Assembly: GCF_001028625.1 (NCBI RefSeq)
Contig: NZ_CP011805.1
Span: 2,821,034 to 2,885,033, forward strand
Source: Pelagerythrobacter marensis
Lineage (GTDB): Bacteria; Pseudomonadota; Alphaproteobacteria; Sphingomonadales; Sphingomonadaceae
Length of the DNA: 64,000 nt
Direction of reading: 5' to 3'
Shown: one piece after another, positions 51,110 through 60,141 of the stretch
Numbering within the stretch: position 1 is the stretch's first letter
Layout of the letters: the number at the start of each line of letters is the position of its first letter
Notes under the pieces: model-generated
Database searches by the model: none
Told to the model about the DNA's origin: nothing
What the model saw: only the letters and a program-made list of their open reading frames with translations
Program-made: the position numbers and the translations under genes

Positions 51110-52299
51110 CGCCGGTCGAGGCGGGCCACCGCACCTTTCGGCAGCAGGATCAGCGCCTGTCCGCGCCCGCTCATCCCCCCGGCGATCTGGCGCGCTTCCT
51201 CGCCCGCGCCCCAGAAGGTGTCGAACCGGTTCGGCCCCTTGATCGCGCCGCCCGTGTCCTGCGCGACCCACAGGCCGTTCGCTTCGGGTCGGTCAAGCTG
51301 CAGCCAGACCGGCGCGCCGTAGGGGACGAATGAGGGATCGACCGCGACCGAGCTTTCGCGCCGCACCGGCACCCCGATCGAACCGAGCGGCCCGTCGCCG
51401 GTCAACTCGCGGAAGAAGACCCAGCTCTTGTTGAGCTGCATCAGTTCCCGGCCTTCCCGCGGATTTTCGCGGATATAGGCCATGATCCCCTGCATCGAGC
51501 CGGGATATTGTCCCGGGCCGTCGCCGATCAGTCCGCGATCGCGCATGACCCCGCCGATGCCGACATATTCGCGGCCGTTCTGCCCGGCATAGCCGATTCG
51601 CATCACGCGCCCGCCAGGTAGGGCCAGGCGGCCCGATCCCTGGATCTGGAGGAAGAAGAGTTCGACCGGATCGGCGGCCCAGGCGATTTCGAGCCCGCGC
51701 CCGGCCAGTGCGCCGGCTTCGATCTGGGCCCGGTCGAAATAGCGCACGAATTTGCCGCTCGCGTCGTAACGGCCCAGCGGTGGGCGGCCGGTGCGTTCGC
51801 GTTCCGGCATGTCTTCGGGCCAGGCGCGCACCAGATCGTCCGGCATGCCATAGACGGGTACGTCATAGCCGGGGCGCCGTGTGCGGCTGCCGCGAATTTC
51901 GGGTTCGAAATAGCCGGTGGCGAAGGCCGCACCGTCGCCCACCCGGGCGGTTTCGAAAAAGCGCGCGAAGAATTCGCGGCCCCGGTTGTAAGGCCAGGTG
52001 CGCGCCGCGTCGCAGGCGGGGCGCCAGTCTTCGGGATATGTCAGTCCGCTGGCATCGGAATGGCCGAGCAGACGCGGACAGCTATCGAGAAAAGCGGCAA
52101 GGGCGGTGCCCGCATCGCCTTCTTCGATGCCCAGCGTCTCTATCGCCGGGCCTGCCGCGACCCCGGCAAAGGCGGCGCTCGCCACGCTGGTCGGCGGGGC
52201 GCTCGGCGGTCCGGCAGGGCGCGGAGTTTCCCCGCCCGGCACGATGGTACAGCTTGTCAGCAGAGCCGCCAGCGCGGCCAGAATTCCCCAGCGGCGCAT
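51106..52299 (-). CDS. mltA: Membrane-bound lytic murein transglycosylase A
   Basis: A 397-residue lipoprotein (lipobox LTSC, Cys17) that cleaves peptidoglycan glycan strands with formation of 1,6-anhydro ends. The MltA domain shows ATGYFEPEIRGSRTR, FFLQIQGSGRLALPGG and MRIGYAGQNGREYVGIG; the C-terminal 3D domain has WVAQDTGGAIKGPNRFDTFW with catalytic Asp residues. The proline/alanine linker after the signal is common. It forms a same-strand unit of Tim44-like, mltA and Smr. Confidence 0.95.
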   Translation of the reverse strand: MRRWGILAALAALLTSCTIVPGGETPRPAGPPSAPPTSVASAAFAGVAAGPAIETLGIEEGDAGTALAAFLDSCPRLLGHSDASGLTYPEDWRPACDAARTWPYNRGREFFARFFETARVGDGAAFATGYFEPEIRGSRTRRPGYDVPVYGMPDDLVRAWPEDMPERERTGRPPLGRYDASGKFVRYFDRAQIEAGALAGRGLEIAWAADPVELFFLQIQGSGRLALPGGRVMRIGYAGQNGREYVGIGGVMRDRGLIGDGPGQYPGSMQGIMAYIRENPREGRELMQLNKSWVFFRELTGDGPLGSIGVPVRRESSVAVDPSFVPYGAPVWLQLDRPEANGLWVAQDTGGAIKGPNRFDTFWGAGEEARQIAGGMSGRGQALILLPKGAVARLDRR

Positions 52300-52322
52300 G
52301 GCCCGTCCCCCCTAGCGGTGCG

Positions 52323-52973
52323 TCAACCCTCGTCGGTTTCGTCGAGTACCCAGTTCGGGTCGGGCGAATCGACATTCCGGCTGAACGTCCAGACATCGCG
52401 GCTTTCGATCGCATCGTCGAGCGACCCGGCGACGACATTGCCGTCGCTGTCGCGCGTCACCGCGGCGATATCGGCGACGAAACGGACCGCGATACGGGCC
52501 CGGCGCCCTTCGACATCGGCGCTGTGGACCGTGGTATCCTCGATCCGGATAAGGCGGTTGTCGAGCGTTTCGCCCGCTTCCTCGCGCGCGGTGATCGCGG
52601 CGTCGAAACCTGCGTAGACATCGTCGTCGCACAGTTCCTTCAACGTATCGCGGTCGCCGTTCCAGAACGCTTCCAGGACCATCGCGTAAGCGCCCTTGGC
52701 ACCTTCGAGGAAGCTGATCAGATCGAACGTGCGATCGGCTGCGGCGATTTCCTGCACGCCGCGTTCCACCGCGGGAACCACGCCGGCTGCGCGCGGCACC
52801 GGCATCGCCTGCCGGCGCATCGGCGCAGTGGCGGTTTCGGCATCCTGCTTGCCCTTGTCGAACCGGGTCGGAATCGGCTCCTCCTCATGCTCGGCACGGC
52901 GGCCGAGAACCGAATAGAGCCGCATGCCGAGGAAGGCCGCGATCATGGCGAGGATGACGATTTCGTAGATCAC
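52323..52973 (-). CDS. Tim44/TimA-like domain membrane protein
   Basis: A 216-residue protein with an N-terminal membrane helix (IYEIVILAMIAAFLGMRLYS) and a Tim44-like domain near 80-216, including FLEGAKGAYAMVLEAFWNGD and WTFSRNVDSPDPNWVLDETD. In alphaproteobacteria this gene type is found beside secB and may help at the inner membrane, by analogy with mitochondrial Tim44. I took the GTG at 52973 as start because the family begins there; a TTG gives a form 11 residues longer. It is first in the tim44-mltA-smr unit and is divergent from secB. Confidence 0.85.
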   Translation of the reverse strand: MIYEIVILAMIAAFLGMRLYSVLGRRAEHEEEPIPTRFDKGKQDAETATAPMRRQAMPVPRAAGVVPAVERGVQEIAAADRTFDLISFLEGAKGAYAMVLEAFWNGDRDTLKELCDDDVYAGFDAAITAREEAGETLDNRLIRIEDTTVHSADVEGRRARIAVRFVADIAAVTRDSDGNVVAGSLDDAIESRDVWTFSRNVDSPDPNWVLDETDEG

Positions 52974-53212
52974 AAATTTCTGTCCGTTTGTCTTTCGGGC
53001 CGGCAAGGTGCCGCGCCGGTGCCAATCGTGCCCTAGATAGTGTTAAAATACAAATGAACAACGCGTGACACCGTGCCCATCCCGCGTCTGCCTGGTGCTG
53101 TGGCCCACAGGCGATGCGCGAGTTGCGGGCATCGACCGGGGGTGCTAGGCGCGCCCCCGAACCCGCCCTGGAGCGGGAACCAGGTTCATCTTTCGACGAA
53201 AGCGTATCCATC

Positions 53213-53737
53213 ATGGCCGACGAAGGCGACGTGCTTACCGATCTCGACCTCGATCCCGCACCCAATGGCGCGGACAACCAGCCCGCTGCGGGGATCATCA
53301 CCCAGTATGTGAAGGACATGTCGGTCGAAGTGCCGAATGCGCCGGCGTCGTTCCAGTGGAAGGATGCGCCGCAGGTCGACGTGCAGTTCAATATCGCCGC
53401 CCGCCAGATCGATGGCGAGGTTCACGAAGTCGAACTGAAGATCAACGCCACCGCCAAGGCCGAACAGGGCAATGCCTTCCTGGTCGAAGTCGCCTATTGC
53501 GGCCTCGTCGGGATGCGCAACCTGCCCGAAGATCAGGCGCACGCCTTCCTTTATGCAGAAGCACCGCGCCTGCTTTTCCCGTTCGCACGCCGCATCCTGG
53601 CCGATGCCAGCCGCGATGCGGGGCAGCAGCCGTTGGTAATCGATCCGATCGATTTCAACGGTCTCTATCTCCAGCGCCTCCAGGCCAAGCAGGCGGAGGA
53701 AGCAGCGGCAGCCGGCCCGCCTGCCGGCGAAGCCTGA
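53213..53737 (+). CDS. secB: Protein-export chaperone SecB
   Basis: A 174-residue tetrameric chaperone that keeps preproteins unfolded and hands them to SecA. The core is recognised by QYVKDMSVEVPNAPASFQW, EVELKINATAK, FLVEVAYCGLVG and LLFPFARRILADASRDAG. N- and C-terminal tails are acidic or Ala-rich and not conserved. The ATG at 53213 was chosen over an upstream open frame that reads through the promoter region. It is divergent from the Tim44-like gene and 37 bases before murJ. Confidence 0.95.
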   Translation: MADEGDVLTDLDLDPAPNGADNQPAAGIITQYVKDMSVEVPNAPASFQWKDAPQVDVQFNIAARQIDGEVHEVELKINATAKAEQGNAFLVEVAYCGLVGMRNLPEDQAHAFLYAEAPRLLFPFARRILADASRDAGQQPLVIDPIDFNGLYLQRLQAKQAEEAAAAGPPAGEA

Positions 53738-53774
53738 GCGAGCCGCGACGGCCGATGTCCGGGATGCCCCCGGC

Positions 53775-55346
53775 ATGAGCCTGCTTAAAAACGTCGGGAC
53801 GATCGGCGGGCTGACGATGGTCAGCCGGCTGTTCGGCTTCGTGCGCGACATGCTGCTCGCGCGCGTGCTCGGCGCGGGTGGGGTGGGCGATGCCTGGCAG
53901 CTCGCCTTCCAGCTTCCCAATATCTTCCGCCGCCTGTTTGCCGAAGGCGCCTTCGCCAGCGCTTTCGTGCCGCTGTTCAACCGGCGAATGGCCGGGACCG
54001 ACGATCTTTCCGAAGCGCGCCGGTTTGCCGAAGACGTACTGGCGTTTCTGATTCCGGTGCTGATCGTGTTCGGCGGCCTGGCACTGATTGCGATGCCGTG
54101 GATCGCCGGCCTGTTCGCGAACGAGGGGATCGAAAACGATCCCGAGCTGTTCGACCTCGCCGTGCTGATGGCGCGGATCGCCTTCCCCTATCTCGCCTTC
54201 ATGAGCCTGGCGACGCTGTTCGCCGCGATCCTCAATTCGCTGTCGCGCTTTGCCGCCGCGGCCGCCGCGCCGATCCTGCTCAACATCTGTCTGATCGCCG
54301 CGCTGGTGACGGGCATGACCCTGGGCGACGGGGTGGAAGCGCGCCGCGCGACGGGCGAGCTGCTGGCGATCGCGGTCACCGTTTCGGGGCTGCTGCAGCT
54401 CGTGTGGCTCTGGTTCTGGGCCCGGCGATCCGGCTTCCGCATGAACTTGCGCCGTCCGCGCGTGACGAAGGGGGTGAAGGAACTGGGCATTCTGATCCTG
54501 CCCGCCGTGTTCGGCGCCGGCGTGTACCAGATCAGCCGCTTTATCGACCTGTTCTTCCTCGCGACCCTGCCTGACGGTGCCTACACCTTCCTCGCCATGG
54601 GCGACCGGCTGAACCAGCTTCCGCTGGGGATCATCGGGATCGCGCTGGGCACTGCGATCCTGCCGGCGCTGTCGCGCCATATCGCCAGCGACGATCACGA
54701 CGCGGCCCGGCGGCTGCAATCGAACGCGATCGAACTGGCCATGCTGCTGACCGTGCCCGCCGCCGTGGCGCTGTTCGTCACCGGCAGCGCGTTCACCCGC
54801 GCGTTCTACACCGGCGGGGCCTTCACCCTGTCCGATGCGATGGCGACCGGGGCGGTCACATCGGCGCTGGTCGTTGGCCTGCCCGCCTATGTCCTGATCA
54901 AGGTGCTGGTGCCCAATTACTTCGCGCGCAAGGATACGCGCACGCCGGTCTTCACTGCGCTTGCCGCGCTGATGCTCAATGTCGCGCTCAATTTCCTGCT
55001 CGTGCCGCGTCTGGGCGTGGTCGGACTGGCGCTGGCCGGTTCGGTCGGGGCCTGGGCCAATGTCGCGTTGCTTTACCTGCTGCTGGCGCGGGGCGACCGG
55101 TTTCGCCTGACCCTGCGCGTGGCCGGGCGGATCGCGCGGATCGTGCTGGCGGCTGCCCTGATGGGCGCGGCGCTGTGGTACGCCATGCCTTATGGGGCGG
55201 CCTATTACGCCGGCAACGCGCTGGAACGGATCGCGGCCATCGCGGTGCTGGTGGCGGTCGGGGGCGTGATCTACTTCGTTCTGGCGATCGTTCTGGGCGT
55301 GCTCGACCGGGCGACGCTGAACCGTCTGATGCGCCGCGAGGGTTGA
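53775..55346 (+). CDS. murJ: Lipid II flippase MurJ
   Basis: A 523-residue, 14-helix membrane protein that moves lipid II across the inner membrane for peptidoglycan synthesis. Family blocks include TMVSRLFGFVRDMLLARVLG, FRRLFAEGAFASAFVPLFN, YQISRFIDLFFLATLPDGA and the late ALVVGLPAYVLIKVLVPNYF. Several charged residues lie inside helices as expected. No clear ribosome binding site is visible before the ATG, so it may be translated from the secB transcript. trpS follows on the same strand. Confidence 0.96.
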   Translation: MSLLKNVGTIGGLTMVSRLFGFVRDMLLARVLGAGGVGDAWQLAFQLPNIFRRLFAEGAFASAFVPLFNRRMAGTDDLSEARRFAEDVLAFLIPVLIVFGGLALIAMPWIAGLFANEGIENDPELFDLAVLMARIAFPYLAFMSLATLFAAILNSLSRFAAAAAAPILLNICLIAALVTGMTLGDGVEARRATGELLAIAVTVSGLLQLVWLWFWARRSGFRMNLRRPRVTKGVKELGILILPAVFGAGVYQISRFIDLFFLATLPDGAYTFLAMGDRLNQLPLGIIGIALGTAILPALSRHIASDDHDAARRLQSNAIELAMLLTVPAAVALFVTGSAFTRAFYTGGAFTLSDAMATGAVTSALVVGLPAYVLIKVLVPNYFARKDTRTPVFTALAALMLNVALNFLLVPRLGVVGLALAGSVGAWANVALLYLLLARGDRFRLTLRVAGRIARIVLAAALMGAALWYAMPYGAAYYAGNALERIAAIAVLVAVGGVIYFVLAIVLGVLDRATLNRLMRREG

Positions 55347-55418
55347 CATCGCGCGGCCGGGGCCGGAAGCGCCGGTTCCGTTCAACCGTGGGCACAGCCC
55401 CCTAGCGACAGGATCGTC

Positions 55419-56435
55419 ATGCGCATCGTTTCCGGCATCCAGCCTACCGGCAATCTCCACCTGGGCAATTACCTGGGGGCGATCCGCAACTGGGTGCGTA
55501 TGCAGGACGAGCTGGAAGAGGGGGCGGAATGCCTGTTCTTCCTGGCCGACCTGCATGCGATTTCGATGCCGCACGAACCCGCCGCGCTGCACCGCGCGAC
55601 GCTGGAAATGGTCGCCGCGCTGGTCGCCTGCGGGATCGATCCCGACCGTTCGATCCTGTTCAACCAGGCTCAGGTCCCCGCCCATGCGGAACTGCAATGG
55701 CTGCTGAACGGCACCGCGCGGATGGGCTGGCTCAACCGGATGACGCAGTTCAAGGACAAGAGCGGGAAGAACCGCGAGGGCGCCAGCGCCGCGCTGTTTA
55801 CCTATCCCGTGCTCCAGGCCGCCGACGTGCTGCTGTACCAGACGACGCACGTGCCCGTGGGCGAGGACCAGAAACAGCATCTGGAGCTGGCGCGCGACAT
55901 CGCGCAGAAATTCAACAACGATTTCGCCAGCGAGGAAGCGCCGGTCTTCACCCTGCCCGATCCGATCACTCCGCCCGAAGCGGCGCGAATCATGAGCCTG
56001 CGCGAAGGCAGCAAGAAAATGAGCAAGTCCGATCCGTCGGACATGGCGCGCATCAACCTGACCGACGACAGCGAAACGATCGTGAAGAAGATCAAGAAGG
56101 CCAAGACGGACCCGGAGCCGCTGCCGTCCGATTCCAACGGTCTGGTCGGTCGGCCGGAGGCGCTGAACCTGGTGTCGATATATGGCGCGCTTTCGGGCGA
56201 GACGGTCGATGCAGTGCTGGCGCGTTTCGGCGGGCAGGGCTTCGGCGTGTTCAAGCCCGCGCTGGCGGACCTGATGGTCGAATCGATCGCGCCCATCACC
56301 GCGCGGTTTCGCGATCTGCTGGAAGACCGCGAAGCGCTCGATGCGATTCTGGCGAAAGGCGCGGCGCGCGCGCGGGAACGGGCCGTGCCCACGCTGGATG
56401 CAGCCTACAGGGCGCTGGGGCTGGTCCGCGGCTGA
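55419..56435 (+). CDS. trpS: Tryptophan--tRNA ligase
   Basis: A 338-residue class I synthetase that charges tRNA-Trp. The HIGH-like motif is TGNLHLGNYLGA (residues 10-21) and the KMSKS loop is KKMSKSDPS. Other blocks are GEDQKQHLELARDIA and NLTDDSETIVKKIKKAKTD. AGGA is 6 bases before the ATG. It follows murJ on the same strand by 72 bases. Confidence 0.97.
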   Translation: MRIVSGIQPTGNLHLGNYLGAIRNWVRMQDELEEGAECLFFLADLHAISMPHEPAALHRATLEMVAALVACGIDPDRSILFNQAQVPAHAELQWLLNGTARMGWLNRMTQFKDKSGKNREGASAALFTYPVLQAADVLLYQTTHVPVGEDQKQHLELARDIAQKFNNDFASEEAPVFTLPDPITPPEAARIMSLREGSKKMSKSDPSDMARINLTDDSETIVKKIKKAKTDPEPLPSDSNGLVGRPEALNLVSIYGALSGETVDAVLARFGGQGFGVFKPALADLMVESIAPITARFRDLLEDREALDAILAKGAARARERAVPTLDAAYRALGLVRG

Positions 56436-56614
56436 GGCCTGGGCCAGCCATGATGTGCGCTAGCCAAGTGGTTGTTTAACGGGTGGTTCATGCAGCATGG
56501 GCATTCAATTCCTGTTCAGCCCGCCTGCTTTATGACACACCCTATCGATGACAGCGTGCACCGGTGTGAGGGACGGCCGCGCTATGCGTATCTGTTTCCA
56601 AAGGGGAAAACACC

Positions 56615-57325
56615 ATGACCACCGACAAGAAGAACTGGGGTCGCGCGATAAAACTGGCCGCTGTTCCGCTGCTCCTGGCCGGGCTGGCCGCTTGTGCCAC
56701 GCCTTTCAAGGCCGACGTTTCGCGGTTCCAGTCGCAGCTTCCCGCGCCGCAGGGCCAGACTTTCGCGGTCGTGGCCGACGATCCGGCGCTGGCCGGCGGT
56801 CTCGAATTCGCCCGCTATGCCGACTTCGTGGAAGCGGAGATGGCGCAACTCGGCTATACCCAGGCTTCGCCCGAGAATGCGACGCTGCTGGTCCGGTTCG
56901 ACTATGGCGTCGATAACGGGCGCGAGCGGGTGCATTCCACGCCCACTTACCGCGATCCGTTCTACGACCCGTGGTACGGTTTTTCGCGCCGGCCAATCTA
57001 TTACCGGACACCGCGCGGCTATCGCGTGGCCTATATGCCGAGCCGTTCGTGGGGCTACGGCTTCTACGATCCGTGGTTCGGCGGGCGCGATGTGCGCAGC
57101 TACACCGTCTATACCAGCGGGATCGATCTGAAGATCGACCGCACTGCGGATGGCGAGCGTCTGTTCGAAGGCAAGGCGGAAGCGCTCTCGACCTCCAACC
57201 GCCTGCAGTATCTCGTGCCCAACCTGGTCGATGCCATGTTCACCGATTTTCCCGGCAATTCGGGCGAGACGGTCCGCATTTCGATCAAGCCGGAAGGCGA
57301 GAAGACGGTGCGCGCGATCGACTGA
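56615..57325 (+). CDS. DUF4136 lipoprotein
   Basis: A 236-residue predicted lipoprotein with lipobox LAAC (Cys27). The DUF4136 domain has TLLVRFDYGVDNGRERV, a Tyr/Arg/Pro-rich insert (YRDPFYDPWYGFSRRPIYYR) and the conserved end VDAMFTDFPGNSGETVRISI. That ending closely matches the DUF4136-like protein at 19489-20121, so the two appear to be paralogues. The aromatic insert is unusual. It stands alone with a terminator behind it. Function is unknown; the family is thought to sit in the outer envelope. Confidence 0.85.
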   Translation: MTTDKKNWGRAIKLAAVPLLLAGLAACATPFKADVSRFQSQLPAPQGQTFAVVADDPALAGGLEFARYADFVEAEMAQLGYTQASPENATLLVRFDYGVDNGRERVHSTPTYRDPFYDPWYGFSRRPIYYRTPRGYRVAYMPSRSWGYGFYDPWFGGRDVRSYTVYTSGIDLKIDRTADGERLFEGKAEALSTSNRLQYLVPNLVDAMFTDFPGNSGETVRISIKPEGEKTVRAID

Positions 57326-57352
57326 TCGCTGCCGCGCCGGACAAATCACCAA

Positions 57353-57390
57353 AGGGGCGGGCCTGCGCGAGCGGGTCCGCCCTTTCTACT
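57353..57390 (+). terminator. Intrinsic terminator of the DUF4136 gene
   Basis: Stem AAAGGGGCGGGCC / GGTCCGCCCTTT (one bulged base, one wobble), 28 bases after the stop, followed by CT. It lies between convergent genes and may also act for dut. Confidence 0.7.
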
Positions 57391-57402
57391 TGGCCCCCGG
57401 CC

Positions 57403-57864
57403 TCAGCCCAGCGCGGCGTGGCCGCCGGTGGAACCGAAACCGCCGGCCCCGCGGGCGGTCTGGTCCAGATCCTTCACTTCGTCCCACGACGCGCGGGTCA
57501 CCGGCGCGAGCACGATCTGCGCCACGCGGTCGCCGCGCGTTATCGCAAAGGGTTCGTTGCCGTGGTTGATCAGAATGACCTTCAGTTCGCCGCGGTAATC
57601 CGAATCGATCGTGCCCGGGGCGTTGGGGACTGAAATCCCGTGTTTGAGCGCAAGGCCGGAACGGGGGCGGACCTGGACTTCGTAACCGGGCGGAATGGCG
57701 AGGGCGAGGCCGGTCGCGACTGCGTGCCGCGCGCCGGGTGCCAGCGTCAGGTCCTCCGCCGCGACGACATCCATCCCGGCGGCCCCGTCCGTGGCATAGC
57801 GCGGCAGTTCCAGCCCCTCGCCGTGGGGCAGGCGCTTGATTCGTACGGGAACAGTATCGCTCAT
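57403..57864 (-). CDS. dut: dUTP diphosphatase
   Basis: A 153-residue trimeric dUTPase that removes dUTP and supplies dUMP for thymidylate synthesis. All five motifs are present: TDGAAGMDVVA, RPRSGLALKHGI, NAPGTIDSDYRGE (with the catalytic Asp), RGDRVAQIVLAP and the C-terminal RGAGGFGSTG. The ATG overlaps the coaBC stop (ATGA), so the two are translationally coupled. The much longer open frame upstream is a shadow of coaBC. Confidence 0.97.
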   Translation of the reverse strand: MSDTVPVRIKRLPHGEGLELPRYATDGAAGMDVVAAEDLTLAPGARHAVATGLALAIPPGYEVQVRPRSGLALKHGISVPNAPGTIDSDYRGELKVILINHGNEPFAITRGDRVAQIVLAPVTRASWDEVKDLDQTARGAGGFGSTGGHAALG

Positions 57865-59144
57865 TCGCTGTCGTCCGGCTCCAGGTGCTGCGCGACCCGC
57901 GCCATCAGGGCACGGGCCAGTTCGGTTTTCGGCATTCGGTCGAGCGTTTCGACGCCCGCGGCGGTGACGATATGCGCCAGGTTGTGGTCGCCGCCCATCA
58001 CGCTGTCCTGCCGCTCGCCCGAAACGTCGTTCGCGACGATCCAGTCGGCGTCCTTGCGTTCGCGCTTCGCCTTCGCGTTGTCGACGACATTCTCGGTCTC
58101 GGCGGCAAAGCCGATCAGCAGGCCGGGCCGCGCCTCGCCCGCCGCCAGCCCGGCCAGAATGTCGGGGTTTTCCGCCAGCACCAGTTCGGGCAGGCCGGAT
58201 CGGGCCTTCTTCATCTTCTGCCCCGCGACATCGCGCGTGCGCCAGTCGGCAACGGCGGCGACCATGATCGCGACGTCGGCGGGCAGCGCGCCATCGACCG
58301 CCTCGGCCATTTCGCGTGCCGATTCCACGTCGATCCGGTCCACCCCGTGCGGGGTTTCCAGCGCGACCGGGCCGGCCACCAGCGTCACCCGTGCGCCCGC
58401 CTCTGCCGCAGCGGCGGCAATGGCGAAGCCCTGCTTCCCGCTCGAGCGGTTGGCGATATAGCGGACCGGGTCGATCGGTTCGTGCGTCGGCCCGGCGGTC
58501 ACCAGCACGTGGCGGCCATAGAGCGGGCGATGATCGGGCGCGGTATCGAAATCGGGCTGCCCCGATAGCGGGTGCGAAGCCCGGTCGGCACCCAGGCGCG
58601 CAGTGACGGCGGCCCAGATCGCTTCCGGTTCGGGCAGGCGGCCGGGGCCGTACTCGCCGCAGGCCATCGGCCCTTCGTCGGGTTCGAGCACCTCCACCCC
58701 GCTTCCGCGCAGCCACGCCACGTTGCGCTGCGTCGCCGCATGCTGCCACATCCGCACATTCATCGCGGGCACGGCCATCACCGGCTTGTCCGTCGCGAGG
58801 ATCAGCGTGGTGGCAAGATCGTCTGCCAGCCCGGCGGCCATCTTCGCCAGCAGGTCTGCGCTCGCCGGGCAGACGACGACCAGATCGGCCTCGCGGCTGA
58901 GCTGGATATGGCCCATCTCGGCTTCGTTCCTGAGATCCCACAGCGTGGTATAGACCGGGTTTTCCGACAGCGCGGCGAGCGTCATCGGGGTCACGAACTG
59001 TTGCCCGCCTTCGGTCACGACGCAGGTGACCGAGGCGCCGCCCTTGCGGATCAGGCGAACCAGTTCGCAGGCCTTGTAGGCGGCAATGCCCCCGCCGACG
59101 ACGAGCAATATGCGCGGTGCCTGGGCTGTGCTGTCACCGGTCAT
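57861..59144 (-). CDS. coaBC: Bifunctional phosphopantothenoylcysteine decarboxylase/phosphopantothenate--cysteine ligase
   Basis: A 427-residue fusion of CoaC (about 1-190) and CoaB (about 195-420) in coenzyme A synthesis. The CoaC part has GGGIAAYKACELVRLIRK, PAMNVRMWQHAATQ and the active-site Cys in DEGPMACGEYGPGRL. The CoaB part shows VTAGPTHEPIDPVRYIANRS and SSGKQGFAIAAAA, with the late IVANDVS motif. It is upstream of and coupled to dut, a conserved pairing. Confidence 0.96.
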   Translation of the reverse strand: MTGDSTAQAPRILLVVGGGIAAYKACELVRLIRKGGASVTCVVTEGGQQFVTPMTLAALSENPVYTTLWDLRNEAEMGHIQLSREADLVVVCPASADLLAKMAAGLADDLATTLILATDKPVMAVPAMNVRMWQHAATQRNVAWLRGSGVEVLEPDEGPMACGEYGPGRLPEPEAIWAAVTARLGADRASHPLSGQPDFDTAPDHRPLYGRHVLVTAGPTHEPIDPVRYIANRSSGKQGFAIAAAAAEAGARVTLVAGPVALETPHGVDRIDVESAREMAEAVDGALPADVAIMVAAVADWRTRDVAGQKMKKARSGLPELVLAENPDILAGLAAGEARPGLLIGFAAETENVVDNAKAKRERKDADWIVANDVSGERQDSVMGGDHNLAHIVTAAGVETLDRMPKTELARALMARVAQHLEPDDSE

Positions 59145-59289
59145 CGCAGATCGTCCTTCTGTTCACCGCGCGAACCTAGCCGCGCTACAGGCCGCGTGCC
59201 ACCCCCGGCGGCGCGGGCGTGACGAATTGTCTGGTGGTTTATCCGCGCGAAGCTGTAAACATCCCGGCAAGCGGTATGGAGGAGGGGAT

Positions 59290-59673
59290 ATGCGGATCTT
59301 GCTGACGGCGCTCATTTTCGTGGGCGGATTGTTCTATCTGGTCACCGGCCTGGGCTTTCTGGTCGATCCGGTCAATTCGGGCACGACCTTCGGCCTCAAG
59401 GCCGCCGGGCCGGATGGCCTTTCGACGATGCGGGCGGACATGACCGCGTTCTTCGTGATCGGGGCGGTATGTATGCTGTTCGGCGCGTGGCGGCGGAACG
59501 GCGACGTTCTGCTGGTGCCGGCGGGGCTGTTCGGCATTGCCCTGCTGGGCCGGATCGTCAGCGTCGCGGCTGATGGGACGGAACCGGGATTCTGGCTACC
59601 GATGGCGGTGGAAGCGGTCACGGTGATCGTGCTGCTGGTGGCAAGCCGTGTGTTGCCGCATCCGGCGACCTGA
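59290..59673 (+). CDS. DUF4345 family membrane protein
   Basis: A 127-residue protein with four predicted membrane helices (ILLTALIFVGGLFYLVTG, TAFFVIGAVCMLFGAW, LLVPAGLFGIALLGRIVS and MAVEAVTVIVLLVAS). The layout and conserved loop sequence around DPVNSGTTFGLKA and MRADMTAFF resemble DUF4345. Function is unknown. GGAGGAGGGGAT immediately precedes the ATG. It is convergent with the membrane protein at 59681. Confidence 0.72.
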   Translation: MRILLTALIFVGGLFYLVTGLGFLVDPVNSGTTFGLKAAGPDGLSTMRADMTAFFVIGAVCMLFGAWRRNGDVLLVPAGLFGIALLGRIVSVAADGTEPGFWLPMAVEAVTVIVLLVASRVLPHPAT

Positions 59674-59680
59674 ACGGCCT

Positions 59681-60136
59681 TCAGGCGAAGATATCGGTGT
59701 CGATCGCGTTCATCGCGGCGATCTTGCTGCCGACCATCCGATGGCACAGCAGCGCGCCCAGCAGGCCCAGGGCTGCCGCGAACGCGATGGTGATGACAAA
59801 CGCTGCCACATCTTCGTAGATCGACAGGCCGAACAGGGCCCCGACAATAGCGCCCACCGCAGTGCCCGCTGCGGCCCATGCTTTCGGCCGGGCCCACCGC
59901 GGATCGCCGGCGGCCAGGCGAACCATCGGGGTTCCTGCGATCAGCGCCGCCGGCGTGGCGATGATCAGCCCGAATGCCATGCCCATGACCAGAACGACCA
60001 TCAGAAACCCGCCGCCCGATCCGTCTCCTGTGGCGAGAGTTATGACGACCAGAACAAGCCCGCCGACGATGCCCAGCGCCGGGCCGGTCAGCAGTGCGGG
60101 GCCCAGCATTGCCCGGAAGGCCTGTCCCCACCCCAT
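59681..60136 (-). CDS. Membrane protein of unknown function, downstream of ubiB
   Basis: A 151-residue protein with four predicted helices (about residues 12-34, 42-68, 88-108 and 112-134). I do not recognise a family. The Gly/Ala-rich helices and short loops are otherwise unremarkable. It begins five bases after the ubiB stop on the same strand, so it is co-transcribed and may be linked to ubiquinone synthesis or simply carried along. The longer open frame in the track upstream is a shadow of ubiB. Confidence 0.68.
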   Translation of the reverse strand: MGWGQAFRAMLGPALLTGPALGIVGGLVLVVITLATGDGSGGGFLMVVLVMGMAFGLIIATPAALIAGTPMVRLAAGDPRWARPKAWAAAGTAVGAIVGALFGLSIYEDVAAFVITIAFAAALGLLGALLCHRMVGSKIAAMNAIDTDIFA

Positions 60137-60141
60137 CGCGC

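Noticed and set aside
53655..55880. 741-codon open frame on the - strand
   Set aside because: Antisense to murJ and trpS; Arg/Gln/His-rich shadow with no family features.
57865..58941. Upstream open extension of dut
   Set aside because: This frame is antisense-free but overlaps coaBC in another frame; the true dut start is the ATG at 57864 with a conserved N-terminus.
59669..59685. Small palindrome CCTGAA ... TTCAGG at the convergent stops of two membrane-protein genes
   Set aside because: Only six pairs and no T-run; too weak to call a terminator, and its loop differs from the ruv-region repeats.
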